Numbered from the stretch's first letter, positions 39,143-47,789 are shown. The stretch: DNA of 64,000 nucleotides from JBMOMT01 sp049324835 (GCA_049324835.1 JBMOMT010000011.1:1-64000), one strand, 5' to 3'. Translations and numbers: made by a program. The notes: a model not told the origin generated them from the sequence alone.

Positions 39143-41206
39143 TTACCCTTTGCTATCGACAGGTGCGATGTTATAGTGATAGCTGGCCAGCTCGGTGGTC
39201 ACCGGCGCATATCCAGAGACGATCAGCACAGCGTATTCCACGTCATTACCCAGACCGCGCAGTTCCAGGCGCCCCTGGCGAAGGGCATCCAGTTTGAAAC
39301 GACGCACCTGGCTTTCACGGCCAATCTGGATCAACTGCACGATAAAACCTTGTGGCAACACGTTGTCGGTGCGGATAAAACCCTCGCCATCCCAGTCGTC
39401 GTCGCCGCTCTCGGCATCGTGGGTGTAATCGAGTTGGGGGATGGTGATGTCGTCCACACACAAACCAACACGGTTGACGGCGTCATCGGTGATGTAATCA
39501 AAGCGCACCAGAATCTCCTGACCGGCATAGACACTCAGGTCGATCTCTTCCAGCACCCATTGCGGCGTCTCACCGCCGCCCGATACACCCGTGTAGGCCG
39601 GGCCAAAGCTGTTGCCCTGAGGGTTGAAGGTGGTGGTGTGTTTTCCGGCCATCAGTTGCCAGGTCTGCCCGCCGTTGTTAGACACAGCCACGTAGGCATA
39701 GTCCCAGTTCTCCTCGATGTCGTACCATAACCAGGCCTGGAGTGTGGCCGAGTCGACGCCGCGCAGGTCGAAAGCGCGGCTGAGGCGCATGTCCGAGTCG
39801 TCACCCCGGTTAGAGTACCACTGGTAACGCCCGCTGTGAGGCTCGTTGGGGATCAGTTTGACCTGCGTGGAGCCGGTGAACTCGATGGTTACATCGCCGC
39901 TGCCGCGCAATTCGATGTAATCGGCCCCGTACTGGTGGACAGTCGTGGTCTGTTGCACGGGGTAGCGCGTGTGGGTTGCATCCAACGACGGCGTGTCGAT
40001 GTCGAGATCGCTGTAGCCATAGCGCCCATCGCCGGACGATGGATCGTCCAGGTAATTGGCAATACGCCAGTCGGCAAACACATCTTTAAAAGTCAAGCCG
40101 CTGTCCAGGTCGTCCAACACCGCCTCAAAGCCGGCGATGCCGTTGGCCAGGTGGGCCACCAACGCCTGGGTGGCCTGCGCGCCGAACCGATCCAAAAAGT
40201 AGGCCATGAGCAGGTAACTGCCGCCGTAATTGGCCCCGGCTTCCCCCGGCCCACCCGGCCAGGTGTTGAGCTGGGTATCCGGAGCCAGGCTAAAGAGAAA
40301 ATCAGAGCCGCCCACGTCAAAACCGTTGAGCTGCATGGCCAGCTCCGACATGCCCTCGTTGACCCAGGTGTCTTCGTTGCGGTCGGTGTGCCAGTGGATC
40401 ATGTGCTGGAACTCGTGGGCCAGCACGCCGTCGTAAAAGCTGGTGTTGGGTCGCGTGGAGCTATCCAGGTTGATGTAAAACATCTCTTTTTCGTTGGAAA
40501 ACTCGTTGACCAGCCGCGAGTACTCGTCGGCGCCGGAGAAATAACCGGCCACGTGGCTGCCCAAGCCGCCGGCGTGCAGGATGTGCAGGTGCACGTCGTT
40601 GTCCACGCCGGGCGACCATTCACTGCCGAAAAAGCGACGATTGGTGGGGTAGGTCTGTTGCTCAAAACGATCTGCCGAGCGCGTCAGGTCTTGCAGATCG
40701 ACGTCGTAACCTTCCTGGACCCACATGTAGACGTGCGGCGTGGCGTAACGCAACACGGCGGTGATCTGGAAATTTTCGTCGGTGTCGAGGTTGGACACCC
40801 AAAATGCCTCCCGGTCGCCCACCTGAAAAGTCGGCGGGCTGGCGTTGACCACAGCCGGGATGGTGACGCCGGGGTCTTTGAATTGTTGCGCCAGTTGGCG
40901 CAGGTTACGCTCCGGCACAGTCTCCTGGGCCAGCATCTCTTCGGTGGTGAGCGGCGGCAGCGGGGTAGGGGTTTGTGTGTTGAGCGGTGTGGGCAGTGGC
41001 TTGGGCGTGGGGATGGGTATACGAACGAGATGCGGCACCGGCGTGGCTGTGGCCGCGGCCGCGTCGATGAATTCCTGGAAATCAGGATCGCCGGCGACGA
41101 TGTACCCCCCCCAGCCGATCAGGCCCGCGGCAAAACAACAGCAGCAAAACAACACTACCGCCAAAAGACCGACTACGATGAACAGAGTACGGTTTCGTTT
41201 GTCCAT
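39143..41206 (-). CDS. Membrane-anchored immune-inhibitor-A-like metallopeptidase
   Basis: A 687-residue protein anchored by one N-terminal helix (LFIVVGLLAVVLFCCCCFAA) with four consecutive cysteines at its end, then a short Pro/Thr linker (PIPTPKPLPTPLNTQTP). The peptidase motif LAHEFQHMIHWHTDRNEDTWVNEGMSELAM shows HEFQH and the Glu of the NEG stretch. The C-terminal half is beta-rich (VAVSNNGGQTWQLMAG, DLSVYAGQEILVRFDYITDD), the same pattern as in the 32925-34952 peptidase, indicating paralogy. It is probably displayed on the cell surface. AAGGAGCTTCTC precedes ATG 41206; an extended -10 (TGCTATAAT) lies at 41243-41238. Confidence 0.82.
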   Translation of the reverse strand: MDKRNRTLFIVVGLLAVVLFCCCCFAAGLIGWGGYIVAGDPDFQEFIDAAAATATPVPHLVRIPIPTPKPLPTPLNTQTPTPLPPLTTEEMLAQETVPERNLRQLAQQFKDPGVTIPAVVNASPPTFQVGDREAFWVSNLDTDENFQITAVLRYATPHVYMWVQEGYDVDLQDLTRSADRFEQQTYPTNRRFFGSEWSPGVDNDVHLHILHAGGLGSHVAGYFSGADEYSRLVNEFSNEKEMFYINLDSSTRPNTSFYDGVLAHEFQHMIHWHTDRNEDTWVNEGMSELAMQLNGFDVGGSDFLFSLAPDTQLNTWPGGPGEAGANYGGSYLLMAYFLDRFGAQATQALVAHLANGIAGFEAVLDDLDSGLTFKDVFADWRIANYLDDPSSGDGRYGYSDLDIDTPSLDATHTRYPVQQTTTVHQYGADYIELRGSGDVTIEFTGSTQVKLIPNEPHSGRYQWYSNRGDDSDMRLSRAFDLRGVDSATLQAWLWYDIEENWDYAYVAVSNNGGQTWQLMAGKHTTTFNPQGNSFGPAYTGVSGGGETPQWVLEEIDLSVYAGQEILVRFDYITDDAVNRVGLCVDDITIPQLDYTHDAESGDDDWDGEGFIRTDNVLPQGFIVQLIQIGRESQVRRFKLDALRQGRLELRGLGNDVEYAVLIVSGYAPVTTELASYHYNIAPVDSKG

Positions 41207-41237
41207 GAGAAGCTCCTTGATGTGCTTTCAGCAGGTT

Positions 41238-41243
41238 ATTATA
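41238..41243 (-). promoter_or_regulatory. -10 box for the anchored peptidase
   Basis: Minus-strand TATAAT preceded by TGC, 32 bases before ATG 41206; divergent from the nurA promoter. Confidence 0.55.
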
Positions 41244-41307
41244 GCAGAAGAAACGGCAGACACAAAATCGTCGCCTGGGAATCTGCCCTGCCCCAGAAGC
41301 GGGTAGC

Positions 41308-41336
41308 TTGTCAACCGGATCGGTTCGGGGTATAAT
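41308..41336 (+). promoter_or_regulatory. Promoter of the nurA-herA operon
   Basis: TTGTCA (41308-41313), 17-base spacer, TATAAT (41331-41336). The predicted start at about 41343 lies directly before a 132-bp repeat, so the nurA leader RNA would consist almost entirely of that repeat. Confidence 0.75.
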
Positions 41337-41344
41337 GCAACCAT

Positions 41345-41476
41345 AGGGCCTGTAAAAGAATAACTTCCGTCCCTGTCATTCTGAGCGCCTGTAAGGGCGC
41401 AAAGAATCCCGTTTGAGTAGAACGAGACCCTTTGCTTTGCTCAGGGTGACGCGGGAATTTGTATTTTTACGGATCC
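41345..41476 (+). repeat. 132-bp dispersed repeat, copy 1 (nurA leader)
   Basis: From AGGGCCTGTAAAAGAATAAC to TTTTTACGGATCC. It matches the reverse complement of 51044-51175 at 122 of 132 positions by direct comparison. Inside are imperfect inverted ends (GTCATTCTGAGCG and CTCAGGGTGAC), so it can fold into a long hairpin, like a MITE or REP-type element. No coding capacity. Confidence 0.85.
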
Positions 41477-41509
41477 ATAGACCTCAGACGTATCAGATCG
41501 AGGCAGGCA

Positions 41510-42712
41510 ATGCCCCTCAAAATCGGTGACATCGCAGCTCAGGTGCAAGAGATGACGGCGGCCTCGATGCTGCCGCAGCAAAGCGAGTTGCTGGCCGAGG
41601 CGCGCCGGCGACTGCGCCAGGAAAACCCGGCCACCCTGCGCGAGTACCTTCAAAAGCGCACCGAGGCCTCGGAGCGACGCATCCCCTGGCTGGCCGCCCT
41701 GCCCACGCCAGACACAACCGGTTCACTGGCCGATGCGTTCCCGGCTCCGGCAACCCCAGCCAATTATTCCATCGCTGCCGCCGATGGCTCGGCCATCCCC
41801 CCCGACCGTCACAGCCCGCTGCCATACTATGTGCTCAATACCGGCCACGCCGTGTTGAGCTACGGCGCTCATCCCGACGCCGTGCTGGACTCCGAGGGTT
41901 GCCTCTATTTCCGGGAGGAAGATCTGTACATCGATGCCGACGGCCAGCGCATCCCGGTCAACGAAAGCCGTCTGGGCATCAAGATGCAGGTGCACGAGAT
42001 GCAGGCACTGCTCCGCGCTGCCGGCATGGCCGGCCAGCCAGCCGTGGCGCTGCGCGATGGCTCGTTGATCATGTGGCCTTTGCAGAGCGAGGAGAAAACC
42101 ATCCAGTCGCACTTTTTGCAGCCGTTCCTGGCCTGCCTGGATGATTTTCATCAGGCCGGATTCCCGGTGGCCAGCTACATCAGCTATTCCAACGGCCAGG
42201 ACGTGGTCAATACGCTGCGGGTGCGCCTCTGCCCCGCCCAGGCCCGCGACTGTCAGAACTGCACTCTGAACGATGCCGAGCGGGAGCTGTGCACCTTTTT
42301 GGGCGCTCTGCGCGATCGACAGCTCTTTTTCGCCGACGACCTGCTGCCCCCCGGCGCGCGCAGCCAGGTCTTCGAAAGCACATCGGCCATCCAAAAAGAA
42401 TACCGCGAGCACCGCATTCGCTTCTTTTACCTCAACGTGGGCGGCGAGATCGCCCGCATCGAGGCCCCGGCCTGGGTGACGGACGATCCGGCCAGACTGA
42501 GCCTGCTGCACGCCGCCATCATGGATCAATGCCGCCGCAGCGGCGGTTATCCGCCTTACCCGCCAGCGCTGATGGAAGCCCACGAGCAGGCCGTCATCCC
42601 CACTACCGACCGCCGCCTGGTGGAAGAAATGGTCGAGCGGGCCCTGGTCGAGCAGGGATACCCCTACCTGCGCTCGGCCAAAGACCGCAGCAAACGTATC
42701 CGCGCTGTCTGA
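41510..42712 (+). CDS. nurA: NurA-domain nuclease
   Basis: A 400-residue NurA-type 5'-3' nuclease/endonuclease. The metal-binding Asp residues sit in YSIAAADGSAIPPDRHSP and VALRDGSLIMWPL, and the later YREHRIRFFYLNVGGEIARIEAP and VIPTTDRRLVEEMV fit the RNase H-like NurA fold. In archaea NurA works with the HerA helicase to resect DNA ends; bacterial homologues also pair with HerA. Here herA is the fourth gene of the operon. ATG 41510 follows GAGGCAGGCA; the frame is open upstream into the repeat but that part has no similarity. Confidence 0.87.
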   Translation: MPLKIGDIAAQVQEMTAASMLPQQSELLAEARRRLRQENPATLREYLQKRTEASERRIPWLAALPTPDTTGSLADAFPAPATPANYSIAAADGSAIPPDRHSPLPYYVLNTGHAVLSYGAHPDAVLDSEGCLYFREEDLYIDADGQRIPVNESRLGIKMQVHEMQALLRAAGMAGQPAVALRDGSLIMWPLQSEEKTIQSHFLQPFLACLDDFHQAGFPVASYISYSNGQDVVNTLRVRLCPAQARDCQNCTLNDAERELCTFLGALRDRQLFFADDLLPPGARSQVFESTSAIQKEYREHRIRFFYLNVGGEIARIEAPAWVTDDPARLSLLHAAIMDQCRRSGGYPPYPPALMEAHEQAVIPTTDRRLVEEMVERALVEQGYPYLRSAKDRSKRIRAV

Positions 42713-42737
42713 AAACGACGCTGGCTGAGGAAAAAAC

Positions 42738-43328
42738 ATGCGCCTTGGAGAGATCATCGAGACGAGCACGCTTGGTTTTGTCGCCAAGAGTGAAGAGCTG
42801 CACGCTCACCCGCCACTGGGCAGCCTGGTAAAGGTGCGCGGACCGGATGGCGCGGACTATGCCTACGCCGTGGTGAGTTTCGGTCGCACGACGACGCCGG
42901 AGCCAGGACGGCGCGCCGTAGCCCGAGGCGGCGGCAATGTCCACGACGAGGCGGTCTATCGCGAGCACCCCCAACTGCCCCACATCCTCCAGACCGAATT
43001 CCACGCTGTGCTGGTGGGCTGCGCCGAGGGAGGGCAGATGCGCCAGTATTTTCCGCCCCAGCCGCCGCGCCTGCATTACGACGTCCTGGAATGCTCAGCC
43101 GACGAAGCCCGCGCCTTTAGTGAGCGCCTGCCCTACTTTCGGCTGCTGCTGACGGCTTTGGGCGAGATCTCGGGCGAGCAATTGCTGGCCGCCCACATCC
43201 GGGCCGTTTACCGCCAGCGAGGCGACGATATCACCTGGCTGGAGCGCGCCGCCCGCGAAACCGCCGCGCTGCTCAAAGGCGATTACGAGCGGCTGATGAC
43301 CGTGCTGCACGGCATCGATCCGGCGTGA
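42738..43328 (+). CDS. HAS-barrel-like protein of the nurA-herA operon
   Basis: A 196-residue protein that I do not recognise as a named family. Its start (LGEIIETSTLGFVAKSEEL...LGSLVKVRG) resembles the HAS-barrel found at the N-terminus of HerA and F-type ATPases. The middle part contains conserved-looking HILQTEFHAVLVG and YFPPQPPRLHYDVLECSADE, and the C-terminal half is helical (YFRLLLTALGEISGEQLLAAHIRAVYRQRGDDITWLERAARET). It lies 25 bases after nurA. A reasonable inference is a clamp or adaptor between NurA and HerA. No catalytic motif is visible. ATG 42738 follows GAGGAAAAAAC. Confidence 0.65.
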   Translation: MRLGEIIETSTLGFVAKSEELHAHPPLGSLVKVRGPDGADYAYAVVSFGRTTTPEPGRRAVARGGGNVHDEAVYREHPQLPHILQTEFHAVLVGCAEGGQMRQYFPPQPPRLHYDVLECSADEARAFSERLPYFRLLLTALGEISGEQLLAAHIRAVYRQRGDDITWLERAARETAALLKGDYERLMTVLHGIDPA

Positions 43329-43332
43329 GAAA

Positions 43333-43351
43333 AGCCTTGCAAAGCAAGGCT
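43333..43351 (+). repeat. Short hairpin between operon genes
   Basis: AGCCTTGCAAAGCAAGGCT forms a 7-bp stem with a 5-base loop in the 45-base spacer after the HAS-barrel-like gene. Confidence 0.5.
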
Positions 43352-43373
43352 CCCCTTGTGGTAGGAGGATGAT

Positions 43374-44441
43374 TTGAAAGAAAAACAGTTTCAAACAACC
43401 GCTCAGCCGGCGCTGAGCCTGTTTACCGAGCTTTTGGCCGTGCCATCGCCGTGCGGGCGTGAGGAGCGCCTGGCCCAGATCGTGCGCCACAAACTCGATG
43501 GCTGGGGCTATGCCCACCAGACCGACGGCGCGGGCAATGTGATCGTTCGCCTCCAGGGCCGCCAACCCGACGCGCCGCTGTGCTGCCTGGCAGCCCACAT
43601 GGACGAGATCGGCCTGGTGGTGACGGCCATCGAGGCCGATGGCGCGCTGCGCGTGGATCGCTCCGGCGGCCTGTATCCCTGGAAACTGGGCGAAGGGCCG
43701 GTCGAGATCGTGGGCGACGGCGAAAACATCGTCGGCGTGCTGTCGATGGGCTCCACCCACACGGCCGGGGCTCAGGACAGGGCCATCACCTGGGCCGACG
43801 TGCGCGTGATCACCGGGCGCTCGCCGGAGCAGCTTCAGGCAGCGGGTGTGCGGCCCGGTTCCACCGCCGTGCCCATCCGCGAGCGGCGCGGGCCGGCGCT
43901 GCTGGGCGACGCCGCCGATCCGCTGGTGGCCGCCTGGACGTTCGACGATCGTATGGGCGTGGTGGCCCTGCTGCGCCTGTTGGAAGCGATGAAACGTGAG
44001 TCGGCGCTGCCGTATCATCCGACGATTGTGGCCTTTACGGTGCACGAAGAGGGCGGCTGCCACGGCGCCAAAGTGCTGGCCCAACGCGAGCAGCCGGAAA
44101 CATTCATCGCCATCGACGGCTGCCCCATGCCGCCCGGCGTCCCACTCAAGCTGGATGGTCGCCCCGGCGTGTGGAGCAAAGACCGGCTCACTCATTTCGA
44201 TCAGCGCCTGGTGCGGGCGTTTTGCCGCGCCGGCCAGGAGGCGGGCGTCGAGGTGCAGCCGGTGGTCTATGACAACGCCGCCAGCGACGCCAGCGCCGTC
44301 TATGCCGTGGGTGGTGCGCCGCGGGTGGCCACCTTTGGCCACGTGCGGGAAAACAGCCACGGCTACGAGGTGGCCCGCCTTTCCGTGTTCGATAACGTGC
44401 TCAAGGTGCTGTTGCAATTCGTGTCCACCTGGCAGGAGTGA
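43374..44441 (+). CDS. M42-family glutamyl aminopeptidase-like peptidase
   Basis: A 355-residue co-catalytic aminopeptidase. All M42 ligands are visible: AAHMDEIGLVV (His-x-Asp), WTFDDRMGVVAL (bridging Asp), VHEEGGCHGA (catalytic and ligand Glu), IAIDGCP (Asp) and HVRENSHGYE (His). M42 enzymes form cytoplasmic dodecameric shells trimming peptides. Its position between nurA and herA is surprising and may be incidental or indicate protein turnover linked to DNA repair. Start TTG 43374 is supported by GTAGGAGGATGA just upstream. Confidence 0.85.
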   Translation: MKEKQFQTTAQPALSLFTELLAVPSPCGREERLAQIVRHKLDGWGYAHQTDGAGNVIVRLQGRQPDAPLCCLAAHMDEIGLVVTAIEADGALRVDRSGGLYPWKLGEGPVEIVGDGENIVGVLSMGSTHTAGAQDRAITWADVRVITGRSPEQLQAAGVRPGSTAVPIRERRGPALLGDAADPLVAAWTFDDRMGVVALLRLLEAMKRESALPYHPTIVAFTVHEEGGCHGAKVLAQREQPETFIAIDGCPMPPGVPLKLDGRPGVWSKDRLTHFDQRLVRAFCRAGQEAGVEVQPVVYDNAASDASAVYAVGGAPRVATFGHVRENSHGYEVARLSVFDNVLKVLLQFVSTWQE

Positions 44442-44504
44442 GCCGGATGCCACGAGTAAACGTTTCATCCGGTTCCCCGATCGATAGTGAATGAGGGTAA
44501 AACC

Positions 44505-46118
44505 ATGACCTCGAACCGTCTGGGCGTCGTCACCGACGGCGCGTTCAACGCCGGGCTGACCGTGCGGCTCGATCCGGGTGTCAGCACTGAAGAGCTGCGC
44601 GTCGGCGATTTCGTCGTCGTCGAAGGGGAGCGGCATCTGTTCTTCAGCACCCTGGCCGATTTTTTCCTGCGCGCCACCGACGCCCGTATCGCCGCCGACC
44701 CACCCCGCGACGTCAGTCCTTTCATCGCCCGCGCCCTCGCCGGCACGGCCACCTATGCCACGGTGCAGGTGCGGCCCACGCTGATGATGGAAAAGGGCAA
44801 CGATTTCACCTTTACCATGGACCTTTCGCCGCCCCAACCGGTGCGCACCATCCCCATGCACTTTGCGCTGCTCCGCGCGGCCACAGAAAGAGACTTTGCC
44901 ACCGTCTTTGGCGCCGAGGACAACACACACTTTGCCATGGGCACGCCGCTGACGATGGACATTCCCATCACCCTCAACCTGGAGCGACTGGTGGAGCGCA
45001 GCAATGGCATCTTTGGGCAGAGCGGCACGGGCAAGAGTTTTTTGGTGCGGCTGCTGCTGTGCGGCGTGATCAAATCGGGCATCGGGGTCAACCTCATCTT
45101 TGACATGCACGACGAGTACGCCTTTGGTAAACAATCGGAGGATGGGACGTGGGTCAAGGGGCTGAAGCACCTCTTTGGCTCCAAAGTGCTGGTCTACTCG
45201 CTCGACGAGCGCGCCGCCTCGCGCGAGGGGCGCAACGTCGACGTGACGCTGCAAGTGGGGTTGAACCAGATCGAGCCGGAGGACGTGCTGCTGCTGGCTG
45301 AGGAGCTCAACCTGCAGGCCACCGCCGAGGCCAATATCGGTTTGTTGCAAGACGCCTTTCAGGACGATTGGCTGCGCCGCTTCCTGGAAATGTCGCCGGC
45401 CGAGATGGAAGTGTTCTGCGCTCAATACGGCGCGCACGCTGGATCGCTGGCCGCGCTGCAACGTAATCTGCTGCGCATCAAACGCCAGCCCTATGTCGTC
45501 CAGGAAGCCCAGTTCTCGGTCATCGACGATATGGTGGCTGCGCTGGACAAGGGCCGTCACGTGGTGTTGCACTTTGGGCGCTACGATTCACCGCTGGATC
45601 ACATGCTGGTGGCCAATATCGTCACCCGCCGCGTGCGCCAGCTTTACCGCGAAAAGGTAGAGCGTTACGATCAGACCCACAACGAAGGCGACCGCCCCCG
45701 ACCGCTGATGATCACGCTGGAAGAGGCGCACAAGTTTCTCAACCCGGCCGTCTCGCGGCAGACGATTTTCGGCACCATCGCCCGCGAGCTGCGTAAATAT
45801 CACGTCACGCTGACGGTGGTGGATCAGCGGCCCAGCAGCATCGACAGCGAGGTGATGTCGCAGCTCGGCACGCGTGTCACCGGCAAACTCACCGAAGAAC
45901 GCGATATCGACGCCGTACTCACCGGCGTGGCCGGGCGCAGCTTTTTGCGCAGCGCACTGGAAAGCCTGGATACCCGCCAGCAAGTCATGCTGCTGGGCCA
46001 CGCTGTGCCCATGCCCATCGTGGTGCAAACGCGCAAGTACGATGCCTCGTTTTATGCGGCCATGACGGAGGAAAAGCCCAACGCGGCCCAGGCTATGGTA
46101 GAACTGTTTGAGCCGTAA
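44505..46118 (+). CDS. herA: HerA-type hexameric DNA helicase/translocase
   Basis: A 537-residue HerA/FtsK-superfamily ATPase. An N-terminal HAS-barrel (RLGVVTDGAFNAGLTVRLDPG...LRVGDFVVVEG) precedes the RecA core with Walker A GQSGTGKSF and Walker B PLMITLEEAHKFL; VVDQRPSSIDSEVMSQLGTRVTGKL contains the Arg-finger and sensor region typical of HerA. It should pump DNA for the NurA nuclease. ATG 44505 is chosen over GTG 44487 because GAGGGTAAAACC lies just upstream. It ends the nurA operon; the convergent rlmD gene ends 22 bases later. Confidence 0.92.
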   Translation: MTSNRLGVVTDGAFNAGLTVRLDPGVSTEELRVGDFVVVEGERHLFFSTLADFFLRATDARIAADPPRDVSPFIARALAGTATYATVQVRPTLMMEKGNDFTFTMDLSPPQPVRTIPMHFALLRAATERDFATVFGAEDNTHFAMGTPLTMDIPITLNLERLVERSNGIFGQSGTGKSFLVRLLLCGVIKSGIGVNLIFDMHDEYAFGKQSEDGTWVKGLKHLFGSKVLVYSLDERAASREGRNVDVTLQVGLNQIEPEDVLLLAEELNLQATAEANIGLLQDAFQDDWLRRFLEMSPAEMEVFCAQYGAHAGSLAALQRNLLRIKRQPYVVQEAQFSVIDDMVAALDKGRHVVLHFGRYDSPLDHMLVANIVTRRVRQLYREKVERYDQTHNEGDRPRPLMITLEEAHKFLNPAVSRQTIFGTIARELRKYHVTLTVVDQRPSSIDSEVMSQLGTRVTGKLTEERDIDAVLTGVAGRSFLRSALESLDTRQQVMLLGHAVPMPIVVQTRKYDASFYAAMTEEKPNAAQAMVELFEP

Positions 46119-46140
46119 ATCATATTTGACGTTTCACGCT

Positions 46141-47391
46141 TCACTTTTTCCACAGCGACACCGTCTCCACGTGATAGGTCTGGGGGAACATGTCCACCGG
46201 CTGGACGACCTGCAGGGCGTAACCAGCGTCGGCCAGCGCGCGCCCGTCGCGGGCCAGCGTGGCTGGATCGCAAGAAACGTAGACCATACGCTCTGGTTTG
46301 GCCCGGATCAAGGCCGCCAGCGCGGCGGGGTGCATGCCGGAGCGCGGCGGATCCATCACCGCCAGGTCGATGGGCGTCTCTAGATTCGGCAGCACCTCCT
46401 CCACCGTTCCCGGAAAAATGGCCACGTTTTCCAGGCCATGCGCGTTGGCGCGAAAATCCTCCACTGCCGTAGGCGCGCTTTCGATGCCGATGACGTGAGC
46501 TACCCGATCGGCCAGCGACAGTGAAAAGGTACCCACGCCGCAATAAGCATCCAGCAACGTTTCATCGCCAGCAGGTGCGAGATATTCGGCCACCAACCGT
46601 AGCAACGTCTCCACCTGGGCGGTATTCACCTGAAAGAAACTGCCCGCCGAGACGCAAAAGCTACGCCCGCACACTCGCTCGGTGATGTGGTTGTGGCCGA
46701 TCAGGTTGACCGGGGTGCCGTCCTCCAACAACAATACACAAGAGACGGGCAGGTCGACCTCCAGTTCTGGCGGTTCGTCGTCCACCGATTCAAAGACGAT
46801 CATCCGGTCGCCGGTGTTGATCCCGGCCCGTAACGAAAGGCGTCTGAGTGGTGGTCGTTCCCCGGCATCGTTTTCGAAATCCAGGGCGAGAAATAGCTCA
46901 TCCAGGAGGGGGTGAAGCAGCAGACACGCCTCCACGGCCACCGTTTTTCGACTGGCGGCGGCCCGAAACCCCAGGCGGCCCTGGCGGTCGATGGCAAACT
47001 GGACATGGTTACGATACTGCCACGCTTCTGGGCTGGCAATGGCCTGGCGCACTGGCGGGTCGGCAAACCCGCCCAGCCGGGTGAGTTGATCGCGCACGAT
47101 GTCGGCTTTGAAGGCCAGTTGTGCCGCATAGCTGGCATGTTGCCATTGGCAGCCGCCGCACTCGCCAAAGTATGGACATGGCGGCGACACCCGCTCTGGG
47201 GAGGCTGTGAGCAATTCCAGCAACCGGGCGCGGGCAAAGCCGCGCCTGTCCTCGACGATCTCGACGGTCACTTTTTCGCCGGGCAGGGCGTGAGGCACAA
47301 AAAACACCTTGCCGTCCAAACGTCCCATGGCCGAACCACCGTGGGCCATATGGGTCAGGGTCAACACTATCGGGTTGTCGTTCACAACCAT
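46141..47391 (-). CDS. rlmD: 23S rRNA (uracil-5)-methyltransferase RlmD/RumA-type
   Basis: A 416-residue TrmA/RumA-family m5U methyltransferase acting on 23S rRNA (RlmD-like U1939; the exact site is inferred). It begins with a TRAM domain (THMAHGGSAMGRLDGKVFFV), then Cys ligands for a 4Fe-4S cluster (CPYFGECGGCQWQH and a later EACLLL). The SAM-binding part has LLDAYCGVGTFSL, the catalytic region MDPPRSGMHPAAL and the nucleophile VSCDPATLARD. Length is within the family. It is transcribed away from the flp gene. Confidence 0.9.
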   Translation of the reverse strand: MVVNDNPIVLTLTHMAHGGSAMGRLDGKVFFVPHALPGEKVTVEIVEDRRGFARARLLELLTASPERVSPPCPYFGECGGCQWQHASYAAQLAFKADIVRDQLTRLGGFADPPVRQAIASPEAWQYRNHVQFAIDRQGRLGFRAAASRKTVAVEACLLLHPLLDELFLALDFENDAGERPPLRRLSLRAGINTGDRMIVFESVDDEPPELEVDLPVSCVLLLEDGTPVNLIGHNHITERVCGRSFCVSAGSFFQVNTAQVETLLRLVAEYLAPAGDETLLDAYCGVGTFSLSLADRVAHVIGIESAPTAVEDFRANAHGLENVAIFPGTVEEVLPNLETPIDLAVMDPPRSGMHPAALAALIRAKPERMVYVSCDPATLARDGRALADAGYALQVVQPVDMFPQTYHVETVSLWKK

Positions 47392-47452
47392 TTCTTAACC
47401 TTTTCTTTACTGTTTCTTTATCGGAAATTTACTTGATATTTACGCCAACCCC

Positions 47453-47481
47453 TTGTCAGCACCTTGATAATAGTGTATAAT
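47453..47481 (+). promoter_or_regulatory. Strong promoter of the flp pilin gene
   Basis: TTGTCA (47453-47458), 17 bases, TATAAT (47476-47481). The surrounding 100 bases are AT-rich compared with the rest of the window, consistent with a highly expressed gene. Confidence 0.8.
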
Positions 47482-47558
47482 AGTGTCACATTGTGTTAAT
47501 GTTAATTCCGCTACCTGTCAATTATCTCTCGAAAAACTTGTGAAAGGAGGTGAGCCAG

Positions 47559-47711
47559 ATGTTGTTTCTGCCGCGTGAAGAGGGTCAGGGTCTCGTAGAG
47601 TATGCGTTGATCCTGGTGCTGGTCGCTATCGTGGTGATTGCCATCCTGCTCCTGTTGGGTCCCATCATCGGCAACGTATTCAGCAACATTGTCGCCAACC
47701 TGAGCGTGTAG
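47559..47711 (+). CDS. Flp-type (type IVb) pilin, 50 residues
   Basis: A 50-residue pilin. After MLFLPREEG comes the Flp signature QGLVEYALILVLVAIVVIAI, with the Gly-Gln/Glu5-type cleavage region (EEGQGLVEYA) and one hydrophobic helix, then PIIGNVFSNIVANLSV. Mature subunits would assemble into a Tad-type pilus after processing by a prepilin peptidase. AAAGGAGGTGAGCC precedes ATG 47559 and the promoter TTGTCA-N17-TATAAT lies about 80 bases upstream, so high expression is expected. No Tad machinery genes are in the window. Too short for many gene callers. Confidence 0.9.
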   Translation: MLFLPREEGQGLVEYALILVLVAIVVIAILLLLGPIIGNVFSNIVANLSV

Positions 47712-47749
47712 CGTCCATTCATTCCAAGCGATAGTGAACCATTGATTCC

Positions 47750-47781
47750 CATCAAGCCCCTGGATATCCAGGGGCTTGATG
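47750..47781 (+). terminator. Terminator of flp: perfect 30-bp palindrome
   Basis: 47751-47780 is a perfect palindrome: ATCAAGCCCCTGGAT followed by its exact reverse complement. GCTTTTG follows on the plus strand. Confidence 0.75.
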
Positions 47782-47789
47782 CTTTTGTC

